Positions 6,993 through 14,745 of a DNA stretch of 16,185 bases are shown here, piece by piece. The stretch's first letter is position 1. Every line of letters begins with the position of its first letter. The DNA comes from JADJPL01 sp964607915. Lineage in GTDB: Bacteria; Bacteroidota; Bacteroidia; Chitinophagales; Saprospiraceae. The notes beneath the pieces were generated by a model. It worked only from the letters and a program-made list of their open reading frames with translations. It ran no database searches and was not told the DNA's origin. The stretch covers positions 1-16,185 of the forward strand of contig CAZSMU010000081.1 in NCBI GenBank assembly GCA_964607915.1, given 5' to 3'. The translations under genes were made by a program, and so were the position numbers.

Positions 6993-7363
6993 GTTTTGGT
7001 CAAAAAGATAAAAGCGCTATCGAATATCCTTGAGGTTTTTGAAGGAATCAATGCCAGTGGGAACTTTCTTCACCCCAGATAGATTGGCTTCGCCAGTACC
7101 GACCGTTCCGCCCTGGGATCCCGAGCCATTACACACGTGGGCGGATTTTTGGAAGTCTGGCCCCAAACGAGTTAGAACGTTGTGTCACATATTGGACACA
7201 AGACCTGGCCGATCTGCTGCAGGGCAAGGGCGCTTTGAGCGGCTATAGTGCGATGTCATCACTGATCTGCGCTTCGTAGATGAGGCTGCCGATTGGCAGG
7301 GGCTGAAAAGCATAATCCGCTTGACCGGTACCCGTACGGACAAGGGCGACGGAACACAGAGTG
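6993..7363 (+). pseudogene. ISAs1-family transposase remnant, frame-broken and internally deleted
   Basis: Three stretches in different frames read as pieces of an ISAs1 (H-repeat type) DDE transposase. In one frame about 7002-7061 gives KKIKALSNILEVFEGINAS then GNFLHP, the N-terminal region. In a second frame about 7070-7225 gives DWLRQYRPF, GIPSHYTRGRIFGSLAPNE and YWTQDLADLLQGK, the very typical 'GIPSHDTFGRVF' block. In a third frame 7225-7363 gives GRFERL, a stop, then CDVITDLRFVDEAADWQGLK and SIIRLTGTRTDKGDG, the block after 'HGRIE'. The core with the first two catalytic Asp residues (the 'ALDGK' region) is gone. No intact terminal repeats are visible. It is an old insertion scar that explains most of this otherwise empty 520-base gap. 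Confidence 0.75.
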
Positions 7364-7377
7364 GCAATTGCGCAAAA

Positions 7378-7746
7378 TCAAGTATTTAGAGGTAACAATC
7401 GCACTTTGGATTTGGAAGGATCAAGAGTCAAAATACACCCATACTCCAATTCAGAATGGAATTGGGTGAGGCAATGGAGCATTTGACTGCCAATATTTTC
7501 TGGGGTTAAATCCTGAACCCTGACTTGAATAACGCTTGGGCGAGGGGAATTAGTAGCTGCCAAAATGGCACCGAAATCAAGGTCGTTGGTAAAGATAATG
7601 TACCCATTATCTCTTGCGAATTGAAATATCTCTCGATCAGGAGCATTTGCAGCTCCTATGTTAACCCAGTGGATGGCCTCCAACCCATTCTGGTGGAAGT
7701 ACATTTCCCACATCGGCGTAAGGTTCATATCAATAATCAGCTTCAT
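7378..7746 (-). CDS. DUF5615 PIN-like putative toxin/nuclease
   Basis: A 122-residue small protein with the DUF5615 (PIN-like, Mut7-C-related) pattern: KLIIDMNLTP at the N-terminus (D6), DREIFQFARDNGYIIFTNDLDFG at 37-59 with acidic residues D37, E39, D55 and D57 that would bind metal. Families of this kind are predicted RNases paired with DUF433 proteins; function is mostly inferred from neighbourhood. Its ATG overlaps the stop of the upstream DUF433 gene (ATGA, 7743-7746), so translation is probably coupled. The gene ends right beside the ISAs1 remnant. Length and C-terminus look intact. Confidence 0.82.
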   Translation of the reverse strand: MKLIIDMNLTPMWEMYFHQNGLEAIHWVNIGAANAPDREIFQFARDNGYIIFTNDLDFGAILAATNSPRPSVIQVRVQDLTPENIGSQMLHCLTQFHSELEYGCILTLDPSKSKVRLLPLNT

Positions 7747-7979
7747 GCGGCTGATGGCTGAACAGGAACCTCAACTTCTTCGGCCCGCCATGCAGCCCAA
7801 GATAAGGCTTGAAGGATATCTTCCCGTTCGAGGTAAGGGTATAATACAAGAACCTCTTCCAACGATTTTCCCGAAGCGATTAATCCTACAAGGGTACCTA
7901 CCGTTACACGCATACCTCGAATACAGGGCTTCCCTCCCATTACTTGCGAATCAAAGGTTATCCGGTCTAACTTTTCCAT
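7743..7979 (-). CDS. DUF433 family protein, putative antitoxin partner
   Basis: 78 residues from ATG 7979. The hallmark GGKPCIRGMRVTVGTLV at 15-31 identifies DUF433, a small winged/helix-turn-helix-like protein commonly found just upstream of DUF5615 genes as the presumed antitoxin. A helical part follows (EEVLVLYPYLEREDILQALSWA). The frame stays open up to 8036, but MEKLDRITFD is the normal family N-terminus, so the later ATG is chosen. Antitoxin-first order with a 4-base stop/start overlap is typical of autoregulated toxin-antitoxin pairs; autoregulation itself is inference. Confidence 0.82.
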   Translation of the reverse strand: MEKLDRITFDSQVMGGKPCIRGMRVTVGTLVGLIASGKSLEEVLVLYPYLEREDILQALSWAAWRAEEVEVPVQPSAA

Positions 7980-8210
7980 ACACCGATGTTTTATCTCCCT
8001 TTGAGTTGGAACGATAAGAAAGAGATAAAGGTTCAAGGTTCAACGTGAAAACTCACCCTTCTGTAACGGTTTAGCCAGAGTCGGTGTAGGCCGGTTCTGC
8101 CATGCCCAGCGACATCGCGCATTTTTCCGGGGCATTTCCGTTGAAACTCTATATCCCCCACCGTCGGAGCTTAGCGCGCGAGGTTGCCAAATACAGGGTA
8201 TCGGTTTGCC

Positions 8211-10655
8211 TTACAGCCTATAGCCTACCGTGAGGGTAAAGTTCCTGCCCTCTGCCGGGATGATGCCGGGGCCCGGGTAGGCTTCTGCACGGCGGGTAAA
8301 GTACGCGCGGTTGAAAAGGTTGTTGCCGTTTGCGGAAAGGGAGAGGTGGCGGAAGGTCCAGTCCACAGAAATATCTGCTACAGTATAGGCCGGGATAAGC
8401 CCGTTCACGGCGGAGGCGGTGCGGCGGGCATTGGTAGCATCGGTGAAGTGGGCTGCGGTATGCGACGCGATCAGGGAAGCGCGGAGGTTTTTCCATCCGC
8501 CGCTGAGTCCGGCGCGGAAGGTAAAGGGTGGGACCAGTTCGACGCGTTTGTTTCGTATCGAAGGGTCTCGGGTGCGCACGTAGCGGGCGTCAATCCAGGA
8601 GATATTGACGAAAAGGGATAAGCGGGCACTGCTGTCGGCACGCGGGAAAAGCCAGGGGCTGAGGTTGGATTCCACAAAGGCTTCAAGGCCGGCATTTCTG
8701 GAATCGGCGATATTGGTGCGTAGGCGGTAATCGTTGTACAGCGGCGGCTGGTCGGTGCGCAGAAGTTGTCCGATGCGGTTTTTGTAGGCAATCCAAAATA
8801 CGCTGATGTCGAAGTACAGTTGCTTGCTGTCGGCGCTGCGTATTCCGATATCGGCGGTGAAGCCCCTTTCATCGCTTAGGTTGGGGTCCACGCGCCCGTT
8901 GGGATTGTCTATGCGGATGTCAGAAAAATTGATGGCTCGGTAGTTTTGGGATAGGTTGGCGTACCCTTCGAAGGGGGCTTTGGGGGTATAGCTGAACCCC
9001 AGGCCAGTCAGGACCAAGCTTCGGACCCGGCTGAGTTGTTCCTGGATCCGGTTTTCGACGATTAAATTGCCGGCAGCGTCGAAGACCCTTTGTTTGTAGT
9101 ACCCCTCGGCAAAGGTGCGGATATGTTCCAGGCGGAGGCCGGGAGTCAGGGTGAAGCGCTCGCCAAGCCGGATGATTTGCTCGGCAAAGGCGGCGTAGTT
9201 ATAGTTGGGGAAGCGATAATCCGATTTTTCTACATTTTCAGGTTGCAGGAAGGCGAAGTCTGGTCCGTCAGAGGCATTGGCATCGCCCTGTTTCGCCCGG
9301 GTGACCCCGCGGTAGAGCCGGATCCCTATCAGGAAAGGGTGTTCCCGCCTGGCGAATGAAAAGCGGTGCAGGAAGCGCGTCTCGCTGCCGACATTGTCAA
9401 AGATGCCCTCGATGAGGTCTCTGGGGCCTCCGAAGTCCAGGGTATTAATAGGGGAGAGGTTGCCCAGTGCCTGCCTGCCGGCTTTCAAGGCAAAGTTGCG
9501 CACCTGGAGCCTGCTACGGTCGGACAGTCGCCATTCCCCGGTCAACGAGGCGAGGTCCCAGTTTACCCGGAACCAGTTGCGCGCGCGGATAGACTGCCGG
9601 GGGTTTTGCTGAAAAAATGCGTCGGTGAGTCCGCCGGGCTGTTGGGCGGTATAACGCATACGGGTATATTCAAACTGGAATGAAAGGCGCTCACTGAGTT
9701 GCAGGTGAGTAGTCGCAAAGGCCATGTCGAGCCCGAACCCGGCGTTTTCTCGCCAGCCATCGCCTTGTTTGCGCTGGTAAAAGGCCAGGTAGCGGAAGGC
9801 ATCACCCCTGCTCGTGCCACTGACCTCGTTGTACGAGTTGAAAAAGCGAAAGGAACCAGCGCTTTGCCGGGAGAGCAGGGAAAACCGCTTGCCCGGGGGC
9901 GGTTTTTTGAATGCGAAGTTGAGCATCCCGCCAAACTGGGTCCCGTATTGCAGGGAAGCGGCGCCCCGTACGACTTCAATGCGCTCCAGGGCCTCGGCGG
10001 GCGGGGTGTAGTAGCTTTCTGGATACCCCAAGGCGTCGGCGCTGATGTCGTATCCGTTTTGCCTCGTATTGAAATTGCTGCTCCGGTTGGGGCTGAGGCC
10101 CCGTCCGCCGACGCCGAGCTGTATCCCGGCACCGTCGCTCTCCCAGATGTTCAGCCCGCTGACGCGGGCGTAGAGTTGCCGGGGGTTGTTGGCCGCCGTA
10201 TTGGCTTGTATGTCGCCAAGTACGACGACTTCGCTCTTGCGGCCTTCATAGATGGCCATCCCTTCAACCGCCCGCAATCGGGTCAGCCCAAAGGTGCGCT
10301 CGCGCGCTGCCTGCACCGTAACGGCGTCCAGGTCTTTGGAGAGCGGCTCCAGGAGTACTTCGAGCAGAATCGGCTCCTGCCCGATGACCAAGGCTTGCTG
10401 CCAGGTTTGCTTTCCAAAGCTGAACACGGTGAGCACCTGTGTGCCGTGCGGGATTTTGCCCAACTCGAAGGTGCCGTCCGCAGTGCTGTAGGCTACTTTG
10501 TTGAGTTCCTGTATAGCGATTACGGCTCCTTCTACAGGCAATCCATCTTCCTGTTGGATCACTCTCCCCCGAAGGATACCCGTCTGGGCCCTCAGTTCCG
10601 GAGCACTGGCGGCGAGTGTCAAAGCCAGCCCCCCCAGGGCGATCAGGGCGTGCAT
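8211..10655 (-). CDS. TonB-dependent outer membrane receptor, FecA-like
   Basis: 814 residues from ATG 10655. Signal peptide 1-24 (ends ELRAQ); a carboxypeptidase-regulatory-like domain about 25-103 (GRVIQQEDGLPVEGA...ADGTFELGKIPHG), as is usual in Bacteroidota; a plug domain about 113-252 with ISADALGYPESYYTPP, ALERIEVVRGAASLQYG and GGMLNF; then a 22-strand-type barrel ending GRNFTLTVGYRL. The plug resembles receptors annotated as Fe(3+)-dicitrate transporters (FecA), so ferric chelate uptake is the best guess; the ligand is unproven. The frame stays open into repeat copy C up to 10814, but that part is spurious: the signal peptide begins at 10655, only five bases from the repeat end. No second TonB gene or SusD partner is seen. 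Confidence 0.9.
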   Translation of the reverse strand: MHALIALGGLALTLAASAPELRAQTGILRGRVIQQEDGLPVEGAVIAIQELNKVAYSTADGTFELGKIPHGTQVLTVFSFGKQTWQQALVIGQEPILLEVLLEPLSKDLDAVTVQAARERTFGLTRLRAVEGMAIYEGRKSEVVVLGDIQANTAANNPRQLYARVSGLNIWESDGAGIQLGVGGRGLSPNRSSNFNTRQNGYDISADALGYPESYYTPPAEALERIEVVRGAASLQYGTQFGGMLNFAFKKPPPGKRFSLLSRQSAGSFRFFNSYNEVSGTSRGDAFRYLAFYQRKQGDGWRENAGFGLDMAFATTHLQLSERLSFQFEYTRMRYTAQQPGGLTDAFFQQNPRQSIRARNWFRVNWDLASLTGEWRLSDRSRLQVRNFALKAGRQALGNLSPINTLDFGGPRDLIEGIFDNVGSETRFLHRFSFARREHPFLIGIRLYRGVTRAKQGDANASDGPDFAFLQPENVEKSDYRFPNYNYAAFAEQIIRLGERFTLTPGLRLEHIRTFAEGYYKQRVFDAAGNLIVENRIQEQLSRVRSLVLTGLGFSYTPKAPFEGYANLSQNYRAINFSDIRIDNPNGRVDPNLSDERGFTADIGIRSADSKQLYFDISVFWIAYKNRIGQLLRTDQPPLYNDYRLRTNIADSRNAGLEAFVESNLSPWLFPRADSSARLSLFVNISWIDARYVRTRDPSIRNKRVELVPPFTFRAGLSGGWKNLRASLIASHTAAHFTDATNARRTASAVNGLIPAYTVADISVDWTFRHLSLSANGNNLFNRAYFTRRAEAYPGPGIIPAEGRNFTLTVGYRL

Positions 10656-10660
10656 TCTAT

Positions 10661-10819
10661 TAGACTTATTGCGCGGGGTCAGCGAGGAGGAAAAAAGAGT
10701 CATTTTTTGTCCACATGAAGGCTTTTTGAGGGAGTATAGCCTCGCTATATGACCGAAAAAAGGCACAGTGCGGGCGAAAAAGGGCCTTTTTGACCCCTTG
10801 AGGACCCCCCGCAAGTCTA
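10661..10819 (+). repeat. Copy C of the TAGACTT repeat (complete 159-bp reference copy)
   Basis: The left end TAGACTTATTGCGCGGGGTC and the right end GACCCCCCGCAAGTCTA form a terminal inverted repeat of about 20-24 bp with a 3-base gap. Both tips start or end with TA, so a TA target duplication is possible. Inside are ATAGC-CTC-GCTAT (10736-10748) and AAAAAGGGCCTTTTT (10777-10791), small hairpin-forming parts, but no ORF that could be a protein. It fills the whole gap between the stop of the T9SS cargo gene (3 bases away) and the start of the receptor gene (5 bases away), so it must supply the receptor's leader. Confidence 0.88.
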
Positions 10820-10822
10820 AAA

Positions 10823-11650
10823 CTAGTGGTGCAGCACCATCTTGCGGGATACGCTGTGTACCCCGTCGCTCAGCGTATAGATATATATGCCGTTGGGAAG
10901 CGCGCTCCCATCGAACGGGATGCGGTTGTCGCCCACGTAGATCTGCACGGGCTCCCGGTGCATGACCCTGCCCGTAAAATCACTCACCCGGAACTCAAAG
11001 CGCCCCCGAAAGCCCGAGTTGACTTCGATTGTCGTAGCATCGTGAAAAGGGTTCGGGGTATTGCGCATCAACAACTTTGTGGCGGCCAGCTCGGAAGTGC
11101 TGGAGGGCTTGCAGGCCGGGGAGCCTTCCGGCAGGATGTGCAGGGCGAAGGTACCGCCGGCATACCAACTGCTGTCGGGGAGCGACATGCGGATACCCCC
11201 CATGGAAAATATCCCCTGGATGCTGATCTGCCGCGGGCCGATTTCCTGGCTGTAAGCCGGTACGCCGCGCACCGCGATGCAACCGGTCGTCCCCAGGGGA
11301 AATACACAGTTGGGAGGGTCGCAGGCGACGCCCATCCCCCTCGGGATGTTCAGGGCCGTGCTGTCTATGCTCAGGGACAACAGGAGCGGGTTTACCCCCG
11401 GGAAAGCGGAAAAAAGGCCTGGCTTCGGCATTTTTACCGTGAAAACTTCTTCAAAATAGACGTTGAGGCAGGCCGTATCGCTGCGCATCGCACCCGTGTG
11501 CGAGAAGGAGTACGCCAGATGGTTGGGAAAAATGCCGATGGCCCCTTCCGGAAGCTTTGGATCGGGCTTGCAGGGGGGCGAAGCAATCTGGGCGCCGAGC
11601 GACAGCGCGACGCAGAACAGAGAAGCAACGACAAGCAGGAGCTTTTTCAT
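10823..11650 (-). CDS. Small secreted protein with T9SS sorting domain
   Basis: 275 residues. A signal peptide covers about 1-21 (LLLVVASLFCVALSLGAQ). The middle part has GVACDPPNCVFPLGTTGC (Cys110, Cys115, Cys124) followed by VRGVP, a Cys-rich pattern (of the type 'YACNPPNCVFPGGSNGC') found in many Bacteroidota T9SS cargo proteins of unknown function. The C-terminal ~85 residues form a T9SS type A sorting domain: NTPNPFHDATTIE at 197-209, GNIxIFD-like sheets and a final SVSRKMVLHH. It is therefore exported and attached to or released from the surface. ATG 11650 is chosen over TTG one codon before it. It lies 11 bases after the glucanotransferase stop, so it is probably cotranscribed. No enzymatic motif is visible. 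Confidence 0.82.
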   Translation of the reverse strand: MKKLLLVVASLFCVALSLGAQIASPPCKPDPKLPEGAIGIFPNHLAYSFSHTGAMRSDTACLNVYFEEVFTVKMPKPGLFSAFPGVNPLLLSLSIDSTALNIPRGMGVACDPPNCVFPLGTTGCIAVRGVPAYSQEIGPRQISIQGIFSMGGIRMSLPDSSWYAGGTFALHILPEGSPACKPSSTSELAATKLLMRNTPNPFHDATTIEVNSGFRGRFEFRVSDFTGRVMHREPVQIYVGDNRIPFDGSALPNGIYIYTLSDGVHSVSRKMVLHH

Positions 11651-11661
11651 CAAACCTTTTT

Positions 11662-14379
11662 TTATCCCCTTCCGGCGCGCCCGGAAGCGCGCAGCATTTC
11701 CAGCAGCAAGGTATTAAATTCTTCCGCATCGAGCAACGCTTCGACGCTCAGATGCATGCGATACCGCCAATAATGTTTCGGGTTGGCCGGCACATTGATG
11801 CGCTCTTCAAACGGATCTTCCCGGCGCAAGGGGCCACTCATGGCCAGCAAATCCTGCAAAGGTATGATGGTCAATATATTGTGCCATTTGAAGTGCTGGC
11901 GCAGGATGGCCTGTGCCACAAAGGGTTCGCAATAGAACGGCGGCTCGCCGATATGCCGAAGTTCTTCCTGATAGAAGCGGCGGATTTGCTCGCGGCCGCT
12001 CTCCTCCCACCAGGCGCGCAGGGGGGACATATCGTGCGTAGAGGGGCTGGTCACCGACAGGTATGGGATATCCCCTTCTTTTAAAAATTCGGTGGCCGGG
12101 TTCTTCGACATGCGCTGTATCTCCAGACTGAGGATGCCCAGTTCGCGCATGACGCCCGGCACACAGGCGGGTACCATACCCAGGTCTTCGCCGCAGATCA
12201 GCATGTTGGTCGCCTTTTTCAGCGCGGGCAGTTTTTTCATGGCCTCCATGCGCCAGAACGCCTCCTGGCGATGGTAGAAATAGTCGTGGTGCAGCGCGCG
12301 CAAGCGATCCTGCTGATCCGGGCTGAGCACCTGGAATGAGCGCGTCGCCGGAAAGTCAATGCGGGGATGGAAGGCCTGCCCATCCGAGTCGGGCTCTTCA
12401 AAGAACAACACTTCGGCGAACAGGCGGAACAACAGGGGCTTCAGGGCTGCCCGCGCTGCGTGTGCGGGCTGTTCAAAAAAGGCCTCCACCTTGCGCTGTG
12501 TATCGAACGCGCTCTTGAACGCATAGCTATGGAAGGATACTTCCTCGAAAAAAGTATCTTTCACCCACTCCACATCGCTTTCGAAGAGCCCTTCCAGCAT
12601 GGATGCTGTGATGTAGGGACGGCAGAAGCGCCCGGCATCGAAAAAGATACCCCGCGCCTCAAACTCTTCGCGCCGCACCGGGATTGCCGGTCGGAAACGC
12701 CCCATCATACCTTCCACCTGCGCCACGGGGATTTCCCAAATCCGGAAGAAGCCCAGGATATGGTCAATCCGGTAGGCGTCGAAGTAGCGCGACAGTGCCT
12801 GCATGCGCTGCCGCCACCACTGGTAGTTGTCCACAGCCATTTCCTCCCAGTTATAGGTAGGAAAGCCCCAGTTCTGGCCGTTGTCCGAGAACGGGTCGGG
12901 GGGCGCGCCGGCCTGTCCGCTCATATTGTAAAGCGACGGAGCCACCCAGGCGTCCACGCTGTGGCGGTAGATGCCGATGGGTAGGTCGCCCTTGAGCACC
13001 ACGCCGTGCTTTCGCGCGCAGTTGGCCGCCTGAAAAAGCTGTTGGTCCAGGTAAAACTGCTGGAAGTAGAAAAAGGCGATTTCGCGGTATTCCGGGGCCG
13101 CGGGGTCCGCGAGTTGCCGCAGGAGGGCCGGCGAGTACACTGCGTGTGCGCCCCAGGCAGAAAAATCGGCTGTGGCGTGCTTGTCGCGCAGGTAGCAGAA
13201 TACGGCGTAGGGCTCCAGCCAGTGCCGGTTGGCCTCAAAGAACGCCTGGAAGGAGTCGCTCAACAAAAAATCCGGGCCTTGCGCCTCGTATATTTTTTTC
13301 GACCAGTCGCGCTTGAGGCGGATGACTGCATCGTAATCCACCGTTTCCCCGGCGTTGAGGCGCTCCCGTTCTTTTTCTATATTTTTCTTTCCCAATATCC
13401 GTTCGGCGCCCGGTATGGCGTCCAGGGCGAGGTAGAGCGGGTGCAGGGCAAAGACGGAGATAGCGGAGTAGGGATAGGAGTCCGTCCAGGTATAGCTGAC
13501 CGTAGTATCGTTGACCGGGAGGATCTGCAGCACCTTCAGGCCGGTCTTACGAGCCCAGTCGGCCATCTTTTCCAGGTCCCGGAACTCGCCTACCCCCAGG
13601 CTTTGGCTGCTGCGCAGGGAGAAGACGGGGATGGCCACGCCCGCCCCTTTCCAGGGCTCCATCGTATGCCGATAGAACTCGTCGGCCAGTACGACGCTGT
13701 CGGGCTTTCCACTGCCCGGCTGTGGCTTCCAGGAGCGGTTGGGGCCGTCTTCGAAGGCTATCCACCGCTTATGCTCCGGGTCGTAGAGCCCGTATTTGTA
13801 CTCAAAGGCGTCCAGGGTGGGCAGTACCACGTCTATGGTCCAGTAGGGGAATGCGGCGTTGCCCAGGCGCAGAGGGGCTGCTGTATCCCAGGCGCCCAGT
13901 TCCGGCAGGCTGCCCAGCAGGGCGAACTGCATACCCTGCGGGATGCGCGCTGCGCACAAGCGGAACTGAAAGCGATACCCTGCGCCCGGCACGGTGGATT
14001 CCGGCCCTGCCTTCCATATCCTTTCCTGCCTGAAAAACACGTCCCGGAACGCGGCCGTCTGAAAGACCTGGTCCGGATGATCGCCGGGGCGCCAGGCGTC
14101 GCGCAGCAGCAGGCGCTCGGCGTGGTGCGGGATGCGCACCTGACGGGGGACTCCGCCCTCCTCCTTGCGCTCTCCGTTTCCGGAGACCAGCACATATTGA
14201 TACGTCAGGGAGACGGGAACTTTATGGAAGGCCAGAAACGCCTGCCAGATGCCTTCCCCCTGGTACTCCATGACCAGCGCTTTTTGGATATCCTTGTTCC
14301 CCAGTTCCTTCCCTTCCCCACAGATAGCGAGCTGGTCGCCCCACTGCGTATGGTATTCAATCTGAAAACATATCGTCAT
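11662..14379 (-). CDS. malQ: 4-alpha-glucanotransferase (GH77, DPE2-like) with two CBM20 modules
   Basis: 905 residues. Two N-terminal starch-binding CBM20-like modules, about 1-110 and 133-240 (the second with FALLGSLPELGAWDTAAPL), precede a GH77 domain from about 247 to 885. Catalytic residues are present: nucleophile D539 in AYRIDH, acid/base E731 in CGEDLGM, and D783 in STHDMSPLR. This architecture is that of plant DPE2 and bacterial DPE2-like disproportionating enzymes, which move glucosyl or maltosyl units between alpha-1,4-glucans in glycogen/maltose metabolism. There is no signal peptide, so it is cytoplasmic. ATG 14379 starts directly at the first CBM20. It is the first gene of a minus-strand series with the T9SS cargo gene and perhaps the TonB receptor; no functional link between them is evident. 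Confidence 0.93.
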   Translation of the reverse strand: MTICFQIEYHTQWGDQLAICGEGKELGNKDIQKALVMEYQGEGIWQAFLAFHKVPVSLTYQYVLVSGNGERKEEGGVPRQVRIPHHAERLLLRDAWRPGDHPDQVFQTAAFRDVFFRQERIWKAGPESTVPGAGYRFQFRLCAARIPQGMQFALLGSLPELGAWDTAAPLRLGNAAFPYWTIDVVLPTLDAFEYKYGLYDPEHKRWIAFEDGPNRSWKPQPGSGKPDSVVLADEFYRHTMEPWKGAGVAIPVFSLRSSQSLGVGEFRDLEKMADWARKTGLKVLQILPVNDTTVSYTWTDSYPYSAISVFALHPLYLALDAIPGAERILGKKNIEKERERLNAGETVDYDAVIRLKRDWSKKIYEAQGPDFLLSDSFQAFFEANRHWLEPYAVFCYLRDKHATADFSAWGAHAVYSPALLRQLADPAAPEYREIAFFYFQQFYLDQQLFQAANCARKHGVVLKGDLPIGIYRHSVDAWVAPSLYNMSGQAGAPPDPFSDNGQNWGFPTYNWEEMAVDNYQWWRQRMQALSRYFDAYRIDHILGFFRIWEIPVAQVEGMMGRFRPAIPVRREEFEARGIFFDAGRFCRPYITASMLEGLFESDVEWVKDTFFEEVSFHSYAFKSAFDTQRKVEAFFEQPAHAARAALKPLLFRLFAEVLFFEEPDSDGQAFHPRIDFPATRSFQVLSPDQQDRLRALHHDYFYHRQEAFWRMEAMKKLPALKKATNMLICGEDLGMVPACVPGVMRELGILSLEIQRMSKNPATEFLKEGDIPYLSVTSPSTHDMSPLRAWWEESGREQIRRFYQEELRHIGEPPFYCEPFVAQAILRQHFKWHNILTIIPLQDLLAMSGPLRREDPFEERINVPANPKHYWRYRMHLSVEALLDAEEFNTLLLEMLRASGRAGRG

Positions 14380-14474
14380 AGCCCATTTTTAAAGGCTGCA
14401 AGATACGCTTGAATTTAAAAAACCGGGATACGGGAGCATCTGGAAATATTTTTAAATTTTTTTTTCACCAATGC

Positions 14475-14506
14475 TTGCACGTTTGCATCCGATGATATTA
14501 TATTTG
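14475..14506 (+). promoter_or_regulatory. Promoter of tRNA-Gly
   Basis: TTG at 14475-14477, 21 bases, then TATATTTG at 14499-14506: an exact TAnnTTTG -7 element at normal Bacteroidota spacing. Transcription would begin near 14513, about 24 bases before the mature tRNA. Confidence 0.75.
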
Positions 14507-14536
14507 CATCCACAATCGCAAAGGCGATGATAAAAT

Positions 14537-14609
14537 GCGGATGTAGCTCAGCTGGTAGAGCGCAACCTTGCCAAGGTTGAGGTCGCGGGTTCGAATCTCG
14601 TCATCCGCT
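14537..14609 (+). tRNA. tRNA-Gly (anticodon GCC)
   Basis: A 73-base cloverleaf. The acceptor arms GCGGATG / CATCCGC pair over 7 bp; D arm GCTC...GAGC; anticodon stem CAACC/GGTTG with loop TTGCCAA (anticodon GCC); T arm CGGG region with TTCGAAT. The discriminator base is T, as in bacterial tRNA-Gly. CCA is not encoded, so it is added by nucleotidyltransferase. Confidence 0.97.
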
Positions 14610-14619
14610 CAAAATGAAG

Positions 14620-14655
14620 AAGGCGATGCCATTACGGCGTCGCCTTTTGTGTTTT
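14620..14655 (+). terminator. Intrinsic terminator of tRNA-Gly
   Basis: AAGGCGATGCC and GGCGTCGCCTT pair over 11 bp (one G-T) with loop ATTAC, followed by a T-rich tract (TTGTGTTTT). A clear factor-independent terminator 10 bases after the tRNA. Confidence 0.85.
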
Positions 14656-14656
14656 A

Positions 14657-14743
14657 GGCCCTTTTTTCCTCCTCTCTAACCCCGCGCAAAAAGTCAAAAA
14701 ACGACTCTTTTTTTCTCCTGGCTGCCCCTGCACAACAAGTAGG
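14657..14743 (-). repeat. Two tandem L half copies (D) of the TAGACTT repeat
   Basis: 14661-14695 (TTTTTTCCTCCTCTCTAACC then CCGCGCAAAAAGTC) and 14703-14741 (GACTCTTTTTTTCTCCTGGC then TGCCCCTGCACAACAAGTAG) both match the L end in the same orientation. No R end lies nearby. The block fills the space between the tRNA terminator and the stop codon of the metallo-beta-lactamase-fold gene, and the T-rich parts could help end transcription. Confidence 0.65.
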
Positions 14744-14745
14744 GT

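Noticed and set aside
7980..8210. Short region between the DUF433 gene and the TonB receptor end
   Set aside because: Checked for repeat copies, hairpins with T-runs and TAnnTTTG sites on both strands; only a small GGTTCAAGGTTCAACG direct repeat near 8032-8045 is seen, not enough for a feature.
9699..10718. 339-codon plus-strand open frame opposite the TonB receptor
   Set aside because: It overlaps the receptor's plug and barrel coding region; its composition is a shadow of the real frame.
13006..14412. 468-codon plus-strand open frame opposite the glucanotransferase
   Set aside because: It is antisense to a gene with all GH77 catalytic motifs, and its own translation has no recognisable domain.
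14521..14628. Nine-base direct repeat AAGGCGATG on both sides of tRNA-Gly as a possible att site
   Set aside because: The downstream copy is part of the terminator stem, the repeat does not overlap the tRNA 3' end, and no integrase or phage gene is present.
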